Shown here: piece after piece, positions 1 through 12,009 of the stretch
Position numbering within the stretch: position 1 is the first letter of the stretch
How the letters are laid out: every line of letters starts with the position of its first letter
Origin: Rhabditoides inermis
Lineage: Eukaryota > Nematoda > Chromadorea > Rhabditida > Rhabditidae
Assembly: GCA_963966185.1 (NCBI GenBank)
Contig: CAWZYM010000151.1
Span: 429,501-493,500 of the forward strand
Length of the DNA: 64,000 nucleotides
Direction of reading: 5' to 3'
Position numbers and translations under genes: made by a program
Notes under the pieces: generated by a model
What the model was told of the DNA's origin: nothing
The model's database searches: none
The model's input: the letters and a program-made list of their open reading frames with translations, nothing else

Positions 1-1405
1 TCTCTTTCTTCTCCTCCTCCTTCTCCTCCTCTTTCTTCTCCTCCTCCTTCTCCTCCTCTTTCTCCTCCTCTTTCTCCTCCTCCTCTTTCTCCTCCTCTTC
101 CTCCTCCTCCTCCTTCTTCTCCTCCTCCTTCTCCTCCTCTTTCTTCTCCTCCTCCTTCTCCTCCTTTTTCTCTTTCTCTTTCTCCTCCTCCTCCTTCTCC
201 TCCTCCTTCTCCTTCTCCTCCTCCTCCTTCTTCTCCTCCTCCTTCTCCTTCTCTTTCTTCTCCTCCTCCTTCTCCTCCTCTTTCTCCTCCTCTTTCTCTT
301 CCTCCTCCTTCTCTTCCTCCTTCTCCTCCTCCTCCTTCTTCTCCTCCTCCTTCTCCTCCTCTTTCTTCTCCTCCTCCTTCTCCTCCTCTCTCTCCTCCTC
401 TTTCTCCTCCTCCTCTTTCTCCTCTTCTTTCTCCTCCTCCTCCTTCTCCTCCTCCTTCTCTTCCTCCTTCTCCTCCTCCTTCTCCTCTTCCTCCTCCTTC
501 TCCTCCTCCTCCTTCTTCTCCTCCTCCTCCTCCTTCTCCTCCTTCTCCTCCTCCTTCTCCTCCTCTTTCTTCTTCTCCTCCTCCTCCTCCTCTTTCTCCT
601 CCTCTTTCTCCTCCTCCTCCTTTTCCTCCTTCTCCTTCTCCTCCTCCTTCTCCTCCTCCTCCTTCTCCTCCTCCTTCTTCTTCTTCTCCTCCTTCTCCTC
701 CTCTTTCTTCTCCTCCTCCTCCTCCTCCTCCTCTTTCTTCTCCTCCTCCTTCTCCTCCTCTTTCTCCTCCTCTTTCTCCTCCTCTTTCTCCTCCTCCTCC
801 TTCTCCTCCTCCTTCTCCTCCTCCTTTTCCTTCTCCTCCTCCTTCTCCTCCTCCTCCTTCTCTTCCTCCTTCTCCTTCTCCTCCTTCTTCTCCTCCTCCT
901 TCTCCTCCTCTTTCTTCTCCTCCTCCTTCTCCTCCTCTTTCTCCTCCTCTTTCTCCTCCTCCTCCTTCTCCTCCTCCTTCTCCTCCTCTTTCTTCTCCTC
1001 CTCCTTCTCCTCCTCTTTCTCTTCCTCTTTCTCCTCCTCCTCCTCCTCCTCCTCCTCCTTCTCCTCCTCCTTCTCCTCCTCCTCCTCCTCCTTCTCCTCC
1101 TCTTTCTTCTCCTCCTCCTTCTCCTCCTCTTTCTCCTCCTCTTTCTTCTCCTCCTCCTTCTCCTCCTTCTTTTCCTCCTCCTCCTTCTCCTCCTCCTCCT
1201 TCTTCTCCTCCTCCTTCTCCTCCTCTTTCTTCTCCTCCTCCTTCTCCTCCTCCTCCTTCCTCCCCTCCTCCTTCTCCTCATCTTTCTTCTCCTTCTTCTT
1301 CTCCTCCTCCTCCTTCTCCTTCTCCTCCTCCTCCTTCTTCTTTTCCTCTTGCACGTCAGAGTATTGCACGATTACATACTTCGAGCAGCGTCGACGAAGC
1401 TTCCT
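1..1405 (-). CDS. E/K-rich low-complexity coding-like exon, runs off left edge (hypothetical)
   Basis: The plus strand is an almost pure polypyrimidine tract up to about 1350. On the minus strand it contains no T, so no stop can occur. The tract is built of triplets, and in one frame it reads GAG/GAA and AAG/AAA, giving blocks of three Glu and one or two Lys for more than 430 residues. A substitution near 1279 reads GAT (Asp) in this frame. The frame continues upstream into ordinary-looking sequence, RKLRRRCSKYVIVQYSDVQ, behind a possible acceptor (gacag) at 1406-1410. Such composition would form a charged single alpha helix. A non-coding triplet microsatellite is the main alternative. No ATG or upstream exon was identified. 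Confidence 0.4.
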
Positions 1406-2533
1406 CTGTCATATCTCTGAAATATGCATGAATGAAAATGAGTGTGAATGAAATAAGTATGACACGAACACACAATCACTCACTCATCGATTCGCAGCTG
1501 CGGCGTTTCTTCCACTTCCAATTCTACGTACATGATTCTGAAGAACATGATATTCATATCATTTTAAAATAGTTTTAACCGAAACGTTCAAAGACAAATA
1601 AATAGGCAAGTTGAACTTTGAACACGCAGCAAATTGAGAACACAAGATTCAACCGTTCCGAGCAAACCACAAGACTGATGGGTGTCACATACACACAAAA
1701 CAAAATTGAGCTCGCGCAGTCATGACAACTTGACACCACTCGGGAAGCGCAAATCTCTGACCCCTAATGAGACGGGGCCGATTGTCTGCACCTGGCCCAA
1801 TCAAGCTCCTCTGTCTCTCCGCCTTTCCCCTTCATTATACCTGTACCCCTAGATGGTCTGATCTCCAAACCCATACTAACACCGCGTTTTTTCACACACA
1901 ATGACCAATGATCATACTCAGACTCACCGACACCGTCTTTCGCAGACGACAAACGCAGCGGTAGGCGAAACGCAAAACGGCTCCATGTTCTTGAAGAATG
2001 CTTTCGAACGAATCTGGAGATTGTAAAGATTCGCTTGTTTTCTAAAGGAGTGGGAGAGCCAGTTTAAATCTACTTATGAGAGCTTGTTTCCTGGCCCGGT
2101 TGAACTGGGTGTGAGTGAGCTACGTAGCTACCGATTCGCGCACCTGTCCCAATCAACGGATTGAATAAAAGGAAATTAATATGTGTGCGTAATTACTATT
2201 TAGCGAAATATCCTGTCCCATGCTCCCATGCAGAATCACACAACACAATACAAAAGATCAATTTATCTCACCAACGTATAAATGCTCTCACAATTATGGG
2301 CAAATTCGGAATGTGATCATTTCTGGGCCAACTCACAGACTATATTACAAAAAACACAAAGTAAAAGTACAAAAGGGTAGAAACGTGAATAACACACTGT
2401 ATGTGACAGGAAAGTGCGTATAAGTTATATGAATAGAGAAAGATCACAATAAATAGTAACACCAATTGGTCTAGCCAGTCCTTGCCTGCTCCGCTCCTTC
2501 TCCTTCTCCCTCTCCTCCTGCTCCTCCTCCTCC
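1406..2533. other. Intergenic or intronic stretch, no supported gene
   Basis: Only short ORFs without family resemblance are seen. It lies between the E/K-rich exon and the 3' end of the AP-3 mu gene, both on the minus strand, and may hold upstream exons of the former or the 3' UTR of the latter. Confidence 0.4.
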
Positions 2534-5500
2534 CTACGTCCTCACTTGGAACTTGCCCGCTTTGGTGATATACTTAACACCCTTGAACGGCTTGTACTTC
2601 TCTCCGTACATGTCTAGCCGGTTAACCTGCAACCAATCGATAAATCAATAATCGATCAATAAATCGATACCTTGAGTCCCGACACGGCCAGCTGATTGAT
2701 CTTGAATTTGACATTAATGGGAGGCGCTTCGACAGTGGCAGTTCCAGACACGCTTACCTAAAATGGAAGCGATCAATCATCCAGATAAAATAAACTATTT
2801 AATCAATCGATAACACACCGTTCCCTTGATGGTGGGCGGCTTGCCGAGCTCAATCTTGCCCACATTCCACTGCAGAACGCGACTGGAACGAAACAAATTG
2901 AAATAGTGAATAAAAACATTGTTATGTTTCAGTGTATTTCAAAACCCATGAGGTCGTAGAATCAACAATCTTTTTTCGAGCATAGCTTGCTACTAACAAA
3001 AAAATATCCTTGATAAGTTGAGTAATAAAAAAAAGAGATATAAAGAGATATATTCTGTTTCACTTCATTTACGTTTCAGCTCATACTCAAAATAGGACAA
3101 GATATTTCCAACGCAATTAAAAAACGAGCCAATTTCGAATTACCAATAACACTTCATAAGCTAACACAAAAACACTAAAAGATATGTGCATTGGAGAACC
3201 TGAAGACAAAAAAGTCAGTTTTCTTATAATCATGCTATTCCGATTAATCGAATGGAAGAGTACTCACGTGGTCGGATCGAACGAGTACTTTCCATGCGAG
3301 GGGACGAGGTTGCAGTTGAGGACAGCCTTCGGGAACGTCATCTCAACCGTCACCTCTTCCAACTGCAATCAGGTTGATCGCATTTTCCCTTACTTCAGTC
3401 ACTAAAAGATCCATCAGTCTAACTTCTGCCACTAAACCACGGAACCCACTAACTCATTATGTCTCTTCTCCCCTCCCCCCGCACTCACCACCTTGCCCAT
3501 GCTCTGTTTAGGCCCTACAGTCAGCTCTAGTCGGCTGCTCCCGGCCGCGCCTCCCTTCAGCTGCATGTTGTGGCGAACGTACACCGGGATGGCCACCATG
3601 CTGAAATCGGAGAGTAGAGAAGTGTAGAGATGTGAAGTGTGGTCCATTTCTTTCAACGAAAACTACCCCAAAGAACTTCGGGAAACCATCTGAACTGAAC
3701 GACTCACTTCTGCGACGCGATATGGTAGGAGAGGAGGCGGAAGTTGCCGTCGGGAGGAACGAAAGAGAGCACGCGCTCGTTCTGCAGAAGAGATATTCAG
3801 AGGATATTCAGTATACTATACTAGCAATGTAATTGTAAGATCGCGTCAAGTGGGTCTGTACGACTCACGATCTATGGAGAAATGGCTGAGAGTATGGTAT
3901 TAAATATACACTCATAAACATTATGAATGTATACGAATCTAACAAAAAATCGATCAACATATTTAAATCAGTTCATCATCGCTAGGTCTGTCCGATAGTC
4001 CAACCCCCGCTCTGACAATGTCGCAGTGTGAAACGTAGACCTACACTACATACTAGACGAGCCAATCTATGCAACGAAAAAAAGTTGTCAGATTGCAGCC
4101 TTAACTCTCATCACTAGTTCTCATTACATACACTAACAATAACAATGTCTAGGACAACTGCAAAGGCAGAGTCTGCCACTAGTGTGACAAATTCGGAAAA
4201 GGGTTTTGTATACCCCCCCTCCCCTGTTTCAACCGAAATAGAGGTAAGAGCGCGTTCACTATGTATGCCCACCTCCCATCGCTTGAATCTGACGCATGGG
4301 TGGAAGGAGACGTCGTCGAGGAGACGCGGGTTCACCAGGGTCATCGTCAGATCCGGCATACCCGACAGCTTGCAGCAGCAGTCGATCTGCAATGGGGGAG
4401 AGATTGGGGAGGGGAGTAGTGGAGTAGTGAACATCGACCATCAACACTATCAGCAGTGCTGATGCTCAGCAGTCAGACATGTAATGGAAAGAGCGAAAGA
4501 GAAAAAAAGACGTGATAATTGACAAGGAGACGTGAAAAAGAAGGAGACGAGGGAGAAAGAGAAGGAGAAAAGAGGAAAGGGGAAGAGACGGGAGAATAAA
4601 GAAAGGTGAAGTAGGTGAAAGAGGAGAAAGCGAGAAAGAGCAGAGGGAGCAGCAGGAGGAGGAGAAAGAGAGGAGCAGTTCCACTCACGTATCCCTGTAT
4701 CTCGGCGAACACGGTCGAGCCCTGCTTGTCGATGATCGCGTCCACCTAATATCACAGAGATTATTCTATTCATTGAATATTATGAATAAACATTTGATTG
4801 ATTGATGTGAATATTCACAATGAAATACTTCGTTGATAGACAATATAAGTTTCAGCGACTCATAATAGAAAATTAAAGATAATGTCGATAGCAAAACCTC
4901 AGATCGCGTGTCCACAACACAATAACTGTGTCTATTCCATTAAAAATGTCTCGTCATAAACATTGAAAAAATAAGTTTCCTCTTCGTTAATTAGTCAATC
5001 GACCAATACACGCGACAATGCGATCATTGCAATGACGTTACCAGAACTGTATGAAATAGACCACGCCCACCTCCTCGACGACGTCGAAGTATGCCTCGTT
5101 GTTGGTGTACTTGACGCCCTGTCGTCTCCAGGGGATGTTCGACAGCTGGCCCGTCGGCAGCGTCTCCGAGATGTTGTTCCTTCCGGTTACCTGGATAGAG
5201 CATGTGAAAGATGTGCAAATTATATGAAATTACGGTTCGCCCTTCGCCTTCCAACCACAGGATATAAACGATGACAATAGATGTACGTTTCAGATAACAA
5301 TTATTCTCAACATTGTCTGTCTCGACCGATTGGTGCCGTCTTTTACCTCTCAACCTCACTTACGATCGTTAGATCACGTCTACAACAAACACTTAATTAA
5401 ATACTAATAGTTGACCACAATTAAATACCTTTAGAAGTTACCGGATATATGCTTCAATGTGTTCGTAACAGTTGTATCATGGAATTCAGACAATACACTA

Positions 5501-6653
5501 GCAGTATCATGTAAATAGTTGAAATATCACCATAAGAGCTATCATTAATCGAACGTTTCACCAAAGGAATATAACAAACATTTTCAATGTCACACAATCA
5601 TTGCGAGTTCGTGGTAGTTAAGACTGCGAAATGCCAAATACATGAATGAATCTCACCTGGTTGGCGATGTTGCGGAGGAAGTTGGGCGGCTTGATGAGGT
5701 CCTGCAGGATGTTCAGCTCCGTCACCAGAGGGTAGCCGTTGTCCAGCATCTCGTCGAGGAGCTAGAAGGGAGTGGGAGTGGGAGTGAGAGAGGGGGGGGA
5801 GAGAGGGGGTAGAGAGGGAGGGAGAAGAAAAGATAGAGAGAGATAGAAATAGAGATAGAGGGAGAGAGAGGGGGAGGGAGAGAGAAAGAAAGAGAGAGAG
5901 AACATGGTAACATGGATCAACAAAGGTAGTAACGGTTGCATTACAAAGAGAAAGAGCAGCTAGGCTCTGGAGCAAACGGAATGCATAGTATCAGGAGGAG
6001 CTTCGCCCGCGCGCACCTCGAACACGATGACGAGGTTGTCCTTGATTGCTTGGTCGCTGCACTCGTCGAAGTACTGCGTCAGCGTGTGCACCACCCGGTG
6101 CAGGAACTCGATCACCATCAGCGGAGGGGCTGAACACGACCTTGTCGTTTCAGAGCCCTTCGGCATTTCGTACAACCTTTCCACGGATTCCAGCGACTGA
6201 ATACCGCACAAAATACGTATCGCACAATCCATATTCAGAATGGCTCGCGTAAACTACAACTACAATACTTGACGAGATATACTCACTTTCCACTGTCGTC
6301 ACAGCGATCAAAAAGAGGTGGTTGTGGTGGACGTTGATCAAGTAGTGGTGCGGGGTGGAGATGATCGGCATGACGTCTTCGGGTGACGCCGCCTGAAACA
6401 TAGGTTTTGCAAAGCGGGGGAGGTGGCGAGGTGAATGAGAATGACAACAACACCCACCTTCTTCTGTGCGTCGAAGAAGTAGTCGCAGATCGAGCGATGA
6501 ATCACCGCCTTGTAGTGCTTCTCCAGAATCACATCGCTGAAGTATGACCATTTTATAGTATTAAAATAACACAATAATCTGGAAGGAGTGATGAGTACTC
6601 ATTGAAAAGGCAACTCACCCAGATGTATTGACGATGAACAGACTATTGAGCAT
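2534..6653 (-). CDS. apm-3: AP-3 adaptor complex mu subunit
   Basis: Medium chain of the AP-3 clathrin-adaptor-type complex, which sorts membrane cargo from endosomes/TGN to lysosomes and lysosome-related organelles; its C-terminal domain binds tyrosine-based YxxPhi signals. About 14 exons on the minus strand reconstruct a nearly complete protein. It starts MLNSLFIVNTSG at 6653. It continues through SICDYFFDAQ (6460-6500), PPLMVIEFLHRVV (6090-6135), LPTGQLSNIPWR (5120-5160), NNEAYFDVVEEVDAIIDK (4740-5100), LSGMPDLTMTLVNPRLLDD (4310-4380), PPDGNFRLLSYHIASQN and VAIPVYVRHNMQLK (3560-3760). It ends LDMYGEKYKPFKGVKY...KFQVRT with TAG at 2534-2536. Order and spacing match animal AP-3 mu along its length. 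It diverges from the 6929 gene across a 275-base gap. The exon joining VTTVE (about 6290) to PPLM is not certain. Confidence 0.92.
4480..4675. repeat. Purine-rich (GA/GAA) tract in AP-3 mu intron
   Basis: AG-rich imperfect simple sequence between two AP-3 mu exons. The S/L/F-rich ORFs on the minus strand here are translations of this tract. Confidence 0.8.
5765..5900. repeat. GA microsatellite in AP-3 mu intron
   Basis: GAGAG/GGGAG simple repeat between exons of the AP-3 mu gene; non-coding. Confidence 0.85.
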
Positions 6654-6928
6654 GATGGTGGAGACTTGTCTGCATCAAGTGCAGCCTAATAAATAAAATA
6701 TAGAACTAATATGACGATTAGATAAGAAACAAAACGTCGTCGCCTCAGGCCACTGCTCCGTAGTGTATTGATTTTGTGCAAGTCGGTGCGGCAATTCATA
6801 TACTACACCCGTCTTGCATATTTCACACTACCATGTTTTGGGCGCAAATGTTCTAAAAATATGTAAATTTCTTGTTATAATTATGTTCACCGTTACCGTT
6901 TCCGGCTCATCTCATTATATTCAGCACA
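6654..6928. promoter_or_regulatory. Divergent intergenic region (AP-3 mu / zinc-finger-like gene)
   Basis: The 275 bases separate the two start codons of divergently transcribed genes and must hold both 5' UTRs and promoters. No TATA box or other element stands out. Confidence 0.45.
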
Positions 6929-8848
6929 ATGTCAACGTGCAAATACCTGGTGATTGGCCTGCCACATGGCACAAACTCGTCAAAAGTGATTCACGTGAGT
7001 TCTGCTCCTGATCCTGCTCCGAACTTCTCCATCATTATATTTCAGTTCCTGGAGAACGAGGGCATCAACGACGTCGCCTTCGTGAACGACGTGACGTACG
7101 GGCCGGAGCTGAACCGACTGCGCGACGCATACGCACAGCTGCCTGTACTGAAGACCAAGGTCTCACTGCTCCAATTGGAAAAGGACAACACGCTCGGAGA
7201 GGGCATCAACGACCAGGATCTGGCAAATGTAAGTAATTATGATTGTTCCGCATTGATTTATCGATTAGCTGCTGAACGGGATTGTGTCGACGGACTCGGA
7301 GGGTGACGGAGAAGGAGATCCGTATGACACGGAGGAGTTGGAGCAGGCCAGCACCCCCTCTGAAGCTCTCTTCGATAGCACTTCCGTTAAAGTTGGTCCA
7401 TTTTTTTTCAAATAGTATTATTCGTGTTTCAGATGCCCAGCCTTGAGAATATGAAAGACATTGAAATGGTATAGGCTATCTTAGAAGCAAAAGTAAGTGA
7501 GCTTCTCCACTCTCTGATTTAGGAGGAGCCTGTGGACAGCTACACGCAGTCGAACTTCTCGGAAGACGTGTTCGGCGAGGACACGTTTGTCACATTTCCT
7601 TCCGTCTCCAACAACGTGAGTCTCATTTCTCATTTATATCATCTGCATTCCATGCTGCATCCCTCACAAGTGGCTTGATGTTGGATACACATAGTGTAAG
7701 GGTTCGATCTGTTGTTTTACTGTGTCTTTTTCTTCGACAGATATAGATAAGTTCACTTTGCCTGTCTTCAGCGTCGCCGCAAGACCCCGCTGGAGAAGTT
7801 CAACGACTCATTCGTCTCCTCACCGTCTCCCAAGCGGAAGAAGACTGAGGTCAAGTCGGAGCGCGGCGGCGGCGGTAGCATAAAGAGGAAGAAGCATGTC
7901 ACTGTCGTGAGTAGCATTCCGATTTCCCTCTCTCTCTCTCGTATGCTTTGTCAAATTGCAGTCAGTCTCTTCAAAACATTCCCGGATTCTTTCGAAATAG
8001 AAATGTCTTTCGAATAGACTGATCTCACCTACACCTTGTGGTTGCAGAAGGCAGAGCCGTGCGTGGATTCGAAGCCGCCGTCTCCGTTCACCCCACAGCA
8101 GCCGAAGCGGCAGTGTCTCGTCTGCGACGCCCTCATCACTACACATCACCAGAGGTCGAGAGCTTTCCTTTATTCAGCAATCCAAACTTCCATGGAGTGA
8201 AAAGGCGTTTGACATGATTGAAAAGTTGAAAACGTAATGTTAAAAAATAGATGAGAGAGGGAGAGTCTGTGTGTATGTGATATGTCTGTTTGTCCAGCAA
8301 CTGGGAACGCGACTGGAACCTGCACAAGCACGCAGCGCGCCACCTCCCGCCCGAGATACCCCAGGCCTACTCCTGTTCACACTGCGGACACGGCGCCAGG
8401 GGTTTGTTTGTTTATCAGCAGATTCAAGTTATACAACCGTCGACCTAGCCAATAAGGGGACTGACCTAAGGCTCTCGAGTACAAGTCGCTAGCTGCTTAC
8501 AAGGGGTCCATCGATGAATGCAATGAATTTGGATCAGATGACGTCACAGACTTCTGACTAGAGGCTCACGAAAGTTGTGAGGGTGGTCGTCACTCCACCG
8601 TGACTAGCGGTACATCATTGGCCGCCGAGAGGATTGAACCCGGGACCTTCCGCTTGATAGCTGGGCGCACATCCACTGCGCTAGCCACCCCCCAACTTGT
8701 TTACTTGTTTACTTTACCTTGTATACTTGTTTACCATTGTACACGGTGTTTCAGTACCGTCAGACCTGAAGATGCACATGATGCGCAATCCCGCGTGCGC
8801 CGCCGCAAACGCCAAGCCCATACCCCGAGTGGTGAGTTGTTGTTGTTT

Positions 8849-8885
<37 letters not shown>

Positions 8886-8965
8886 CTTCTTCATTTCAGG
8901 AGACGGAGGAGATAATGTCTGCTATAGACGCCAACTACTCTCGCTGCTTCCCGAAGGAGTACTAG
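6929..8965 (+). CDS. Zinc-finger-like nuclear protein, paralogue of the 9385-11662 gene
   Basis: Starts MSTCKYLVIGLPHGTNSSKV. The second exon has INDVAFVNDVTYGPELNRLR. A Ser/Glu-rich middle follows, with a basic stretch SPKRKKTEVK (about 7825-7855) and KRKKHV that look like nuclear localisation signals. The C-terminus has two Cys/His clusters: CLVC followed by HKHAARH, split over introns near 8110-8340, and YSCSHCGHGAR joined to SDLKMHMMRNPAC. It ends SRCFPKEY then TAG at 8963-8965. The pattern suggests two C2H2-like fingers in a DNA- or protein-binding factor. I do not recognise the family. The same plan, with NDVAYGSELERIR and AAKHLPADIP, occurs in the convergent neighbour, so the two arose by duplication. 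Intron 8400-8755 carries a tRNA-like module, and intron 8835-8898 a GTT repeat. Confidence 0.75.
8403..8695 (-). mobile_element. tRNA-derived SINE-like insertion in intron
   Basis: On the minus strand, GTGGCTAGCGCAGTGG (about 8672-8689) matches an RNA polymerase III A box and GGGTTCAATCC (about 8631-8643) a B box, spaced as in a tRNA. The copy lies wholly in an intron of the zinc-finger-like gene. The element ends are estimates. It is unlikely to be a working tRNA because the acceptor ends do not pair convincingly. Confidence 0.5.
8836..8882. repeat. (GTT)n microsatellite in intron
   Basis: About 14 tandem GTT units directly after a splice donor of the zinc-finger-like gene. Confidence 0.9.
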
Positions 8966-9384
8966 GTGTACGGTAGTAGTACGCATGCAATACGGTGTCC
9001 ACCCTGCTCATTGTCTCATTCCCATGCCTTGTACCTCCCACGCACGTATCTTCTGCTCACTTTTTGTTACCTTGCCTTGTTGACCCGTATTCTCTGCCTC
9101 CTGTTACTGTCTGGGTATGCAAACTCTAATTTCGGACCAAGGGTATTGTTGTTCTGTTGTTATCGCCGTTTCGCTAGAAAATAATAAATTTATAATTGTT
9201 ATTATGAATGCGCAATGTTTGACCCATAGTGTACAGTGGGAAGTTGGGTGAATATCGGTAAATGCAGTAGACAATGGAAACCCATATATGAGAGGGACAA
9301 TCAATATGAAGGAGCACTCTGGCATCAGTATTAAACAGGCAATGGGAGGAAACTGCGAGTCTGGATGAGATGGAAGGAGCACAT
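8966..9384. other. Convergent 3' intergenic region
   Basis: Between the stops of the two zinc-finger-like paralogues. It contains AATAAATTTATAATTG near 9180, a plausible polyadenylation signal (AATAAA) for the plus-strand gene. No other feature is seen. Confidence 0.5.
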
Positions 9385-11662
9385 CTAACTGAACGGAGAA
9401 GAGGTGGAGTGGGCAACGCGAGGCGTCTTGGGCGTGGATAGCGGGCCTTCGGAGGGGAAGCAACGCACCAGGTTCGCCTCGATGATCACACGCATCTCCG
9501 GGGTGAGCTGCAAGGACAGACATTCACGTAATGGACTACTATACTTGAGGTATGAATCTGTTACTGATAGCGATGTACATACACTTCAGTGCAAACACTT
9601 TCTTTGGACATGATAGCAAATCAATAAATCGATAATCAATCAATACCTCCTGCTGGACGACCTGCGCGTTCTGCGTGAGGCAGCGCTTGATCTCGCGCAC
9701 GTGACGCTCCACGATAGACGCGCCTGTGAACAAACATGTAAACAAGGTAAACGTGAACACAAACAACTAGGTAAAGTAAACAACTGACTGATGGCGCCGT
9801 ATGAGCAGACGCTGCACTGGAACTGGGAGGGTATGTCGGCGGGGAGATGCTTGGCCGCGTGTCGCTTCAGACAGTGCCTGCCAGGGAAGCATCATTATCA
9901 GATCTTTATTGGTAGTATCTCTTCTAGACACGACAAATGTATGCTTCCTGTTCTTACTGTATGATTCATTACAAGGGATAAATCATTATCAGATAATTTA
10001 TACGATATATTGCATACTCGCCGGGGGTTATAAAATAGCAATATTTCTCTACTTTTCTTCTAAATACGACATATGTATGCTTCCTATCTCTTCTCTAGTT
10101 CTTCGGTTAGTTCTATGCTACATGCTCGCGATAACTCGTCAGGCGGCGGAGCATAAATAATCATATAAATCAAAACAAAAAGACCCATTCCCAGTTTCCC
10201 ACCTGTTGCCGAGTGGTTGAGATATGATGGTGTTGCACTGCGTGCACGTGACTTGTACAGAGCGATCGGAGGGCTGAAAGGAGACGATCAGTGCATTAGT
10301 GAAAGTGACAGAAAACTGTAGTCCGAATTCCGAATCAGTGAGTTCTCTAAAAAAGAGTCCGAATTCCGAATCAGTGAGTTCTCTAAACTGCATTCTCTGA
10401 TCGCGATGTCACGTTCAAATTTAGATATTCCGGGGAAAAATATATCTGAATCTCTGACTCTCTCTCTCTGACATTGGCGTTGCGTCGCTTTCTGACGGCG
10501 CCGGTGACAGTGTCGCGCAGAGTCGGCTCGAACACGGACGGAGACGCGGCGAAGAGCTGGACGAGTAGGATATCGGATACGATTGATTTGATTCTTACAC
10601 TTCTCTTTCAACGATTCGCTGTGGGTGTGGGAGTACATGGATTGTTATTGGTTTCAAGTTTCAAACCACGCCCAGGCTCAGGCTGTCTGATAGCATATTA
10701 TTACGCGGTACCTGGTTCATGCTGTCGTTGAGTATGGCGTGGCTGATGTCCAGCGTGGTCTGGTCGAGTCCACTCAGCTCATCCATCTGCTCGTCTCCAT
10801 CCAGCAACACGCAGTCGTCGTCGGCAGCCAGCGGCTCAAGGTGTTCTGTTAGCTACAGAGTATGGAGGCGAGCTTTCTTTTTCATAATGTTGTGATAGTG
10901 ATGTCGCATTCAGATCTCAGCGAGGAACGCACCTTCATATCAATATTGAGATTGAAGAGTGGGGTGGGCGGGGCCGGTGGTGGGGGCGAAGCGTGACCAG
11001 ACGTCGTGGCGACTGGAGTGGCATGCCCGTTGCTCTTCCCGTTCTGCAAGACATAACGGACTTTGCAAAATCGCAATGTGCGGCAATGTTCAACCAGTAT
11101 AAGTCACATGGCACCGTACCTGCACCACTCCACTCGTGCTCGGCTGTTGCTGCTCCGGGGTGTGACTGGGCGAGCGTGGAGGAAGAGCAGCGGGTTCCTT
11201 CTCCTTCACCGGCTCCTTCTGCTCCACCACTCGCGGTTCTTGCTGAACTTATGATAAATAACAAAACAATAAACTATAAACACGAACCGACTCCTGCTTG
11301 CCAGCCTCGCGCGCGCGTATCCGCTCCAGCTCCGAGCCGTACGCCACGTCATTGAGGAACGCGATCTCAGTGAGCCTCTGCGCGGTGAGGAACTGAACGT
11401 GGATGATTCCAATATAAACGCGACAATAGACAATAGCAACGAACACCCTGAGGGGAGGTGGGGGATCAACCAGCAACCACACGATATACGAGACGACCGC
11501 TAAACATATTAGGCTGATGAGAATTTACCTATCTACAAATGGAGATTTTGACGATTCAACGTCGTGTTAAAATATGAAATAAAAATAAAATAAACAAACC
11601 GTGAGTATGGCGCATAGATCGGCGCTCGGCTCAAGCCGCACCACCAGGTACTTGCAGTTCAT
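9385..11662 (-). CDS. Zinc-finger-like nuclear protein, paralogue of the 6929-8965 gene
   Basis: The start MNCKYLVVRLEPS (11600-11662) corresponds to MSTCKYLVIGLP of the neighbour. The next exon, FLTAQRLTEIAFLNDVAYG (11340-11395), corresponds to its second exon. The middle is Pro/Ser/Glu-rich and disordered-looking (EPVKEKEPA, TSGHASPPPPAPP). The C-terminus carries CTQCNTIISQPLGNRH, LKRHAAKHLPADIP, QFQCSVCSYG and ERHVREIKRC, i.e. two Cys/His clusters in the same order as the neighbour. It ends near RCFPSEG, with TAG at 9385-9387. Introns at 9605-9650 and 9720-9790 are almost entirely short repeat motif. The function is probably transcriptional or chromatin-related, by inference from the fingers. 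The two genes are convergent, with 420 bases between stops. Confidence 0.72.
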
Positions 11663-12009
11663 GCCACGCACTGAAGATGCAACATTGAAATCTTAGACTG
11701 ATTACTCTTTTTCAAATCCTTCTGAATAAACAAGTAAAATAAAACAAACAAATTTACGCGACGGCGACAACACAAAGTAAAAGTAAGTTTGCTCGAACTT
11801 GTTGTGCAGTTGATGGCGTGTATAGTGCGCTGTCACTACAGGTCTGACCATACACTACTAATTTTTCATTTTAAAAAATATATAATTAACATTGATTTTG
11901 ATATTGTAATTGTCTTTCTGAACTAATTTTGTGGTTGAATTCGGATTTCTCCTATTCGAAAACAAGACAGGGTTTTTGGATTCTTGGATCCTTTTTTTGG
12001 TTTCAGATA
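11663..12009. promoter_or_regulatory. Divergent intergenic region
   Basis: The 347 bases lie between the start of the minus-strand zinc-finger-like gene and the plus-strand gene beginning at 12010. A TTTCAG directly before ATAATG (12001-12012) could be a spliced-leader or 5' UTR acceptor. It is AT-rich with no clear core promoter. Confidence 0.4.

Noticed and set aside
1..1350. Telomeric or satellite array
   Set aside because: The units are not a constant-length tandem repeat and do not match the nematode telomere word TTAGGC; the pattern is triplet-based.
4114..4462. Overlapping 105/106-codon ORFs on both strands
   Set aside because: The minus-strand frame contains a genuine AP-3 mu exon extended into introns; the plus-strand ORF is its shadow.
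10139..10638. Two overlapping minus-strand ORFs with a repeated RELTDSEFG phrase
   Set aside because: The phrase comes from a short direct repeat (GAATTCCGAATCAGTGAGTT) in an intron of the zinc-finger-like gene; flanking exons read in other frames.
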